A stretch of DNA of 38,297 bases from Caldisericota bacterium (GTDB taxonomy: Bacteria; Caldisericota; Caldisericia; Cryosericales; Cryosericaceae). Under the pieces are notes generated by a model, which made no database searches, had not been told where the DNA came from, and worked only from the letters and a program-made list of their open reading frames with translations. Made by a program: the position numbers and the translations under genes. Location: assembly GCA_026390195.1 (NCBI GenBank), contig JAPLGK010000027.1:1-38297 (forward strand), given 5' to 3'. Below, in pieces: positions 36,686 to 38,297 of this stretch; the stretch's first letter is position 1; the number at the start of each line of letters is the position of its first letter.

Positions 36686-37209
36686 GCTTCCTTGCCTTGT
36701 TCGGCGTTTTCTTCAAGATCGGGATATTCACGTTCGGCGGCGGACAGGCCATGATCCCGCTGCTGCAGAAAGACCTGGTCGTCAATCTGGCCTGGGTTTC
36801 GATGAAGGAGTTCCTGGACTTCGTCGCCATCAGCGAGATCACTCCCGGCCCCGTCGCCATCAACATGGCGACCTTTGTGGGGTACAAGCTACGCGGTCTT
36901 ACCGGCGCACTGGTCACCTCGCTGGGTGTCATCCTGCCCTCGTTCATTATCATCCTCATCGTCGCGACCGTCGCACATACGTTCCGCACAAACCTCTGGG
37001 TCTCTGCGTTTCTCGACGGCCTGCAACCCGTCGTGCTGGCCCTGCTCACCTACGCGGTCTATTCCATTGCGATGGGTGGAATCCCCGCGTGGTGGGGATA
37101 CGTCGCAGCGCTTGGCATCCTTTTGCTTATACTGAAGTATGGGAAAAGGCTCAACCTGTTCCTGGTGTTGCTTGCAGCCGGCGGACTCGGGCTCCTGATG
37201 TTCAGGTAA
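36682..37209 (+). CDS. Chromate transporter family protein (half subunit 2)
   Basis: FKIGIFTFGGGQAMIPLLQKDLV...VAISEITPGPVAINMATFVGYKLRG. ATGA overlap with subunit 1. Confidence 0.92.
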   Translation: MSFLALFGVFFKIGIFTFGGGQAMIPLLQKDLVVNLAWVSMKEFLDFVAISEITPGPVAINMATFVGYKLRGLTGALVTSLGVILPSFIIILIVATVAHTFRTNLWVSAFLDGLQPVVLALLTYAVYSIAMGGIPAWWGYVAALGILLLILKYGKRLNLFLVLLAAGGLGLLMFR

Positions 37210-37221
37210 AGGGGGAATTGC

Positions 37222-38297
37222 ATGAAGAAAGCTATCGACAACTATCTCGACCAACACGAGAACGAGATGATGATGGCGCTGTCCGGCGCCATTGCTATCC
37301 CGTCGGTCAAAGACCCGGCGACGGCCAACTCGCACGCACCGTTTGGCAAAGAAATCGGCCGTGCTCTCGAGTTCATGCTCAAGACCGCAGAAGGACGACG
37401 GTTCACAGCCGAGAACATGGAGAGCTATGTCGGTCGCGTCCGCTGGGGCGGCGACGGGACACAATATGCCGTCCTGACCCATGTCGACGTCGTGCCAGAA
37501 GGCACGGGCTGGACTGTCCCCCCTTTTGCCGGGACCATCAAGGACGGCCGGCTGTATGGCCGTGGCTCCACCGACGACAAGGGACCCGCCATTGCCTCCA
37601 TCTTTGCGCTGGCTGCCGCACGCGCGGCGCTGCAAGCGCAGCACATCGAGCCCAGGAACGCCATCATGCTGCTGTTTGGCACCGACGAGGAGTCCGGATG
37701 GGCCGACTTCGACTACTACTTCAAGAAGTACGGCATCCCCGAGGCCGGATTCAGCCCGGATGCTGAGTTCCCTATCGTCAACGGCGAGAAGGGTATCCTC
37801 AACCTGCAGCTGGTCGGTCATGGCACGCGCGGAGGCATCCTGCGTCACGCCGAAGGCGGCACACGTTCCAACGTCGTACCGCAGCACGCCGAGGCGGTCC
37901 TGGTCACCGATCATGACAAGCTGCAGCGACTGCAAGGGTTGATCGAGCGCCTGCCCAACGACGAGTTCTTGGTATCAACGACGCTCGCAAACGGCGAGCT
38001 GAAGCTCAACGTGGAAGGCATGCCTGCCCATGCGTCTACTCCCGAGAAGGGCCGCAACGCCGTTGGCAAGCTGCTGCAGGTACTGGACACCGTGCACTGT
38101 CTCGAGGACGACGAGTCCCTGCAGTTCCTTGCACGCGAGGTCGGCACCGAGTGGACCGGACATCGTGTGGGCGTCGACTTTGCGGATGAAGTCTCTGGTG
38201 TCCTCACGCTCAACCTGGGCACCCTGCATATCGACCATGACGACAGCACCGCGGTCATCAACATCCGGTATCCCATCAAGGTCACAAGCAAACAGGT
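37222..38297 (+). CDS. M20 family dipeptidase (PepV-like), truncated by window end
   Basis: MKKAIDNYLDQHENEMMMALSGAIAIPSVKDPATANSHAPFGKEIGRALEFML...VLTHVDVVPEGTGWTVPPFAGTIKDGRLYGRGSTDDKGPAIAS...LLFGTDEESGWADFDYYFKKY. Confidence 0.9.
   Translation, partial: MKKAIDNYLDQHENEMMMALSGAIAIPSVKDPATANSHAPFGKEIGRALEFMLKTAEGRRFTAENMESYVGRVRWGGDGTQYAVLTHVDVVPEGTGWTVPPFAGTIKDGRLYGRGSTDDKGPAIASIFALAAARAALQAQHIEPRNAIMLLFGTDEESGWADFDYYFKKYGIPEAGFSPDAEFPIVNGEKGILNLQLVGHGTRGGILRHAEGGTRSNVVPQHAEAVLVTDHDKLQRLQGLIERLPNDEFLVSTTLANGELKLNVEGMPAHASTPEKGRNAVGKLLQVLDTVHCLEDDESLQFLAREVGTEWTGHRVGVDFADEVSGVLTLNLGTLHIDHDDSTAVINIRYPIKVTSKQ

Noticed and set aside
36080-37209. Split chromate transporter as a novel arrangement
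   Set aside because: Two adjacent half-length CHR-domain genes are a common known form of this family.
1-38297. CRISPR array, tRNA or rRNA genes, transposase or integrase genes
   Set aside because: No regularly spaced direct repeats, tRNA-like cloverleafs, rRNA segments or transposase/integrase motifs seen by eye; a tRNAscan/minCED run would be needed to exclude small ones.

Overview
High-GC bacterial chromosomal window of about 38 kb. From left to right it contains: (1) an EamA/DMT transporter preceded by a truncated, GTGA-coupled duplicate of its own N-terminus; (2) a minus-strand surface block with a UPF0182 membrane protein, an NHL/cohesin-like/copper-amine-oxidase-N protein, and a subtilisin-like protease with a C-terminal dockerin; (3) a plus-strand tungstate/molybdate and molybdopterin cofactor operon (SLH-TupA fusion, TupB, ATPase, MoeA, MoaA, MoaC, MOSC, MogA), preceded by a leader that looks like a Moco/Tuco riboswitch; its moeA is interrupted by one in-frame TGA at a conserved Gly codon; (4) a two-gene defence island, a type IIG restriction-modification fusion followed by an ApeA-like HEPN protein; (5) housekeeping and transport genes (PhzF, GNAT, nucleoside kinase, M23 peptidase, DUF2325, HemW-like radical SAM, ECF S component, a beta-propeller surface protein, AzlCD, Pta, split chromate transporter, M20 dipeptidase). 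Intergenic regions carry dispersed repeats, gene remnants and at least two likely leaderless promoters. All family calls come from reading motifs by eye; no searches were run.
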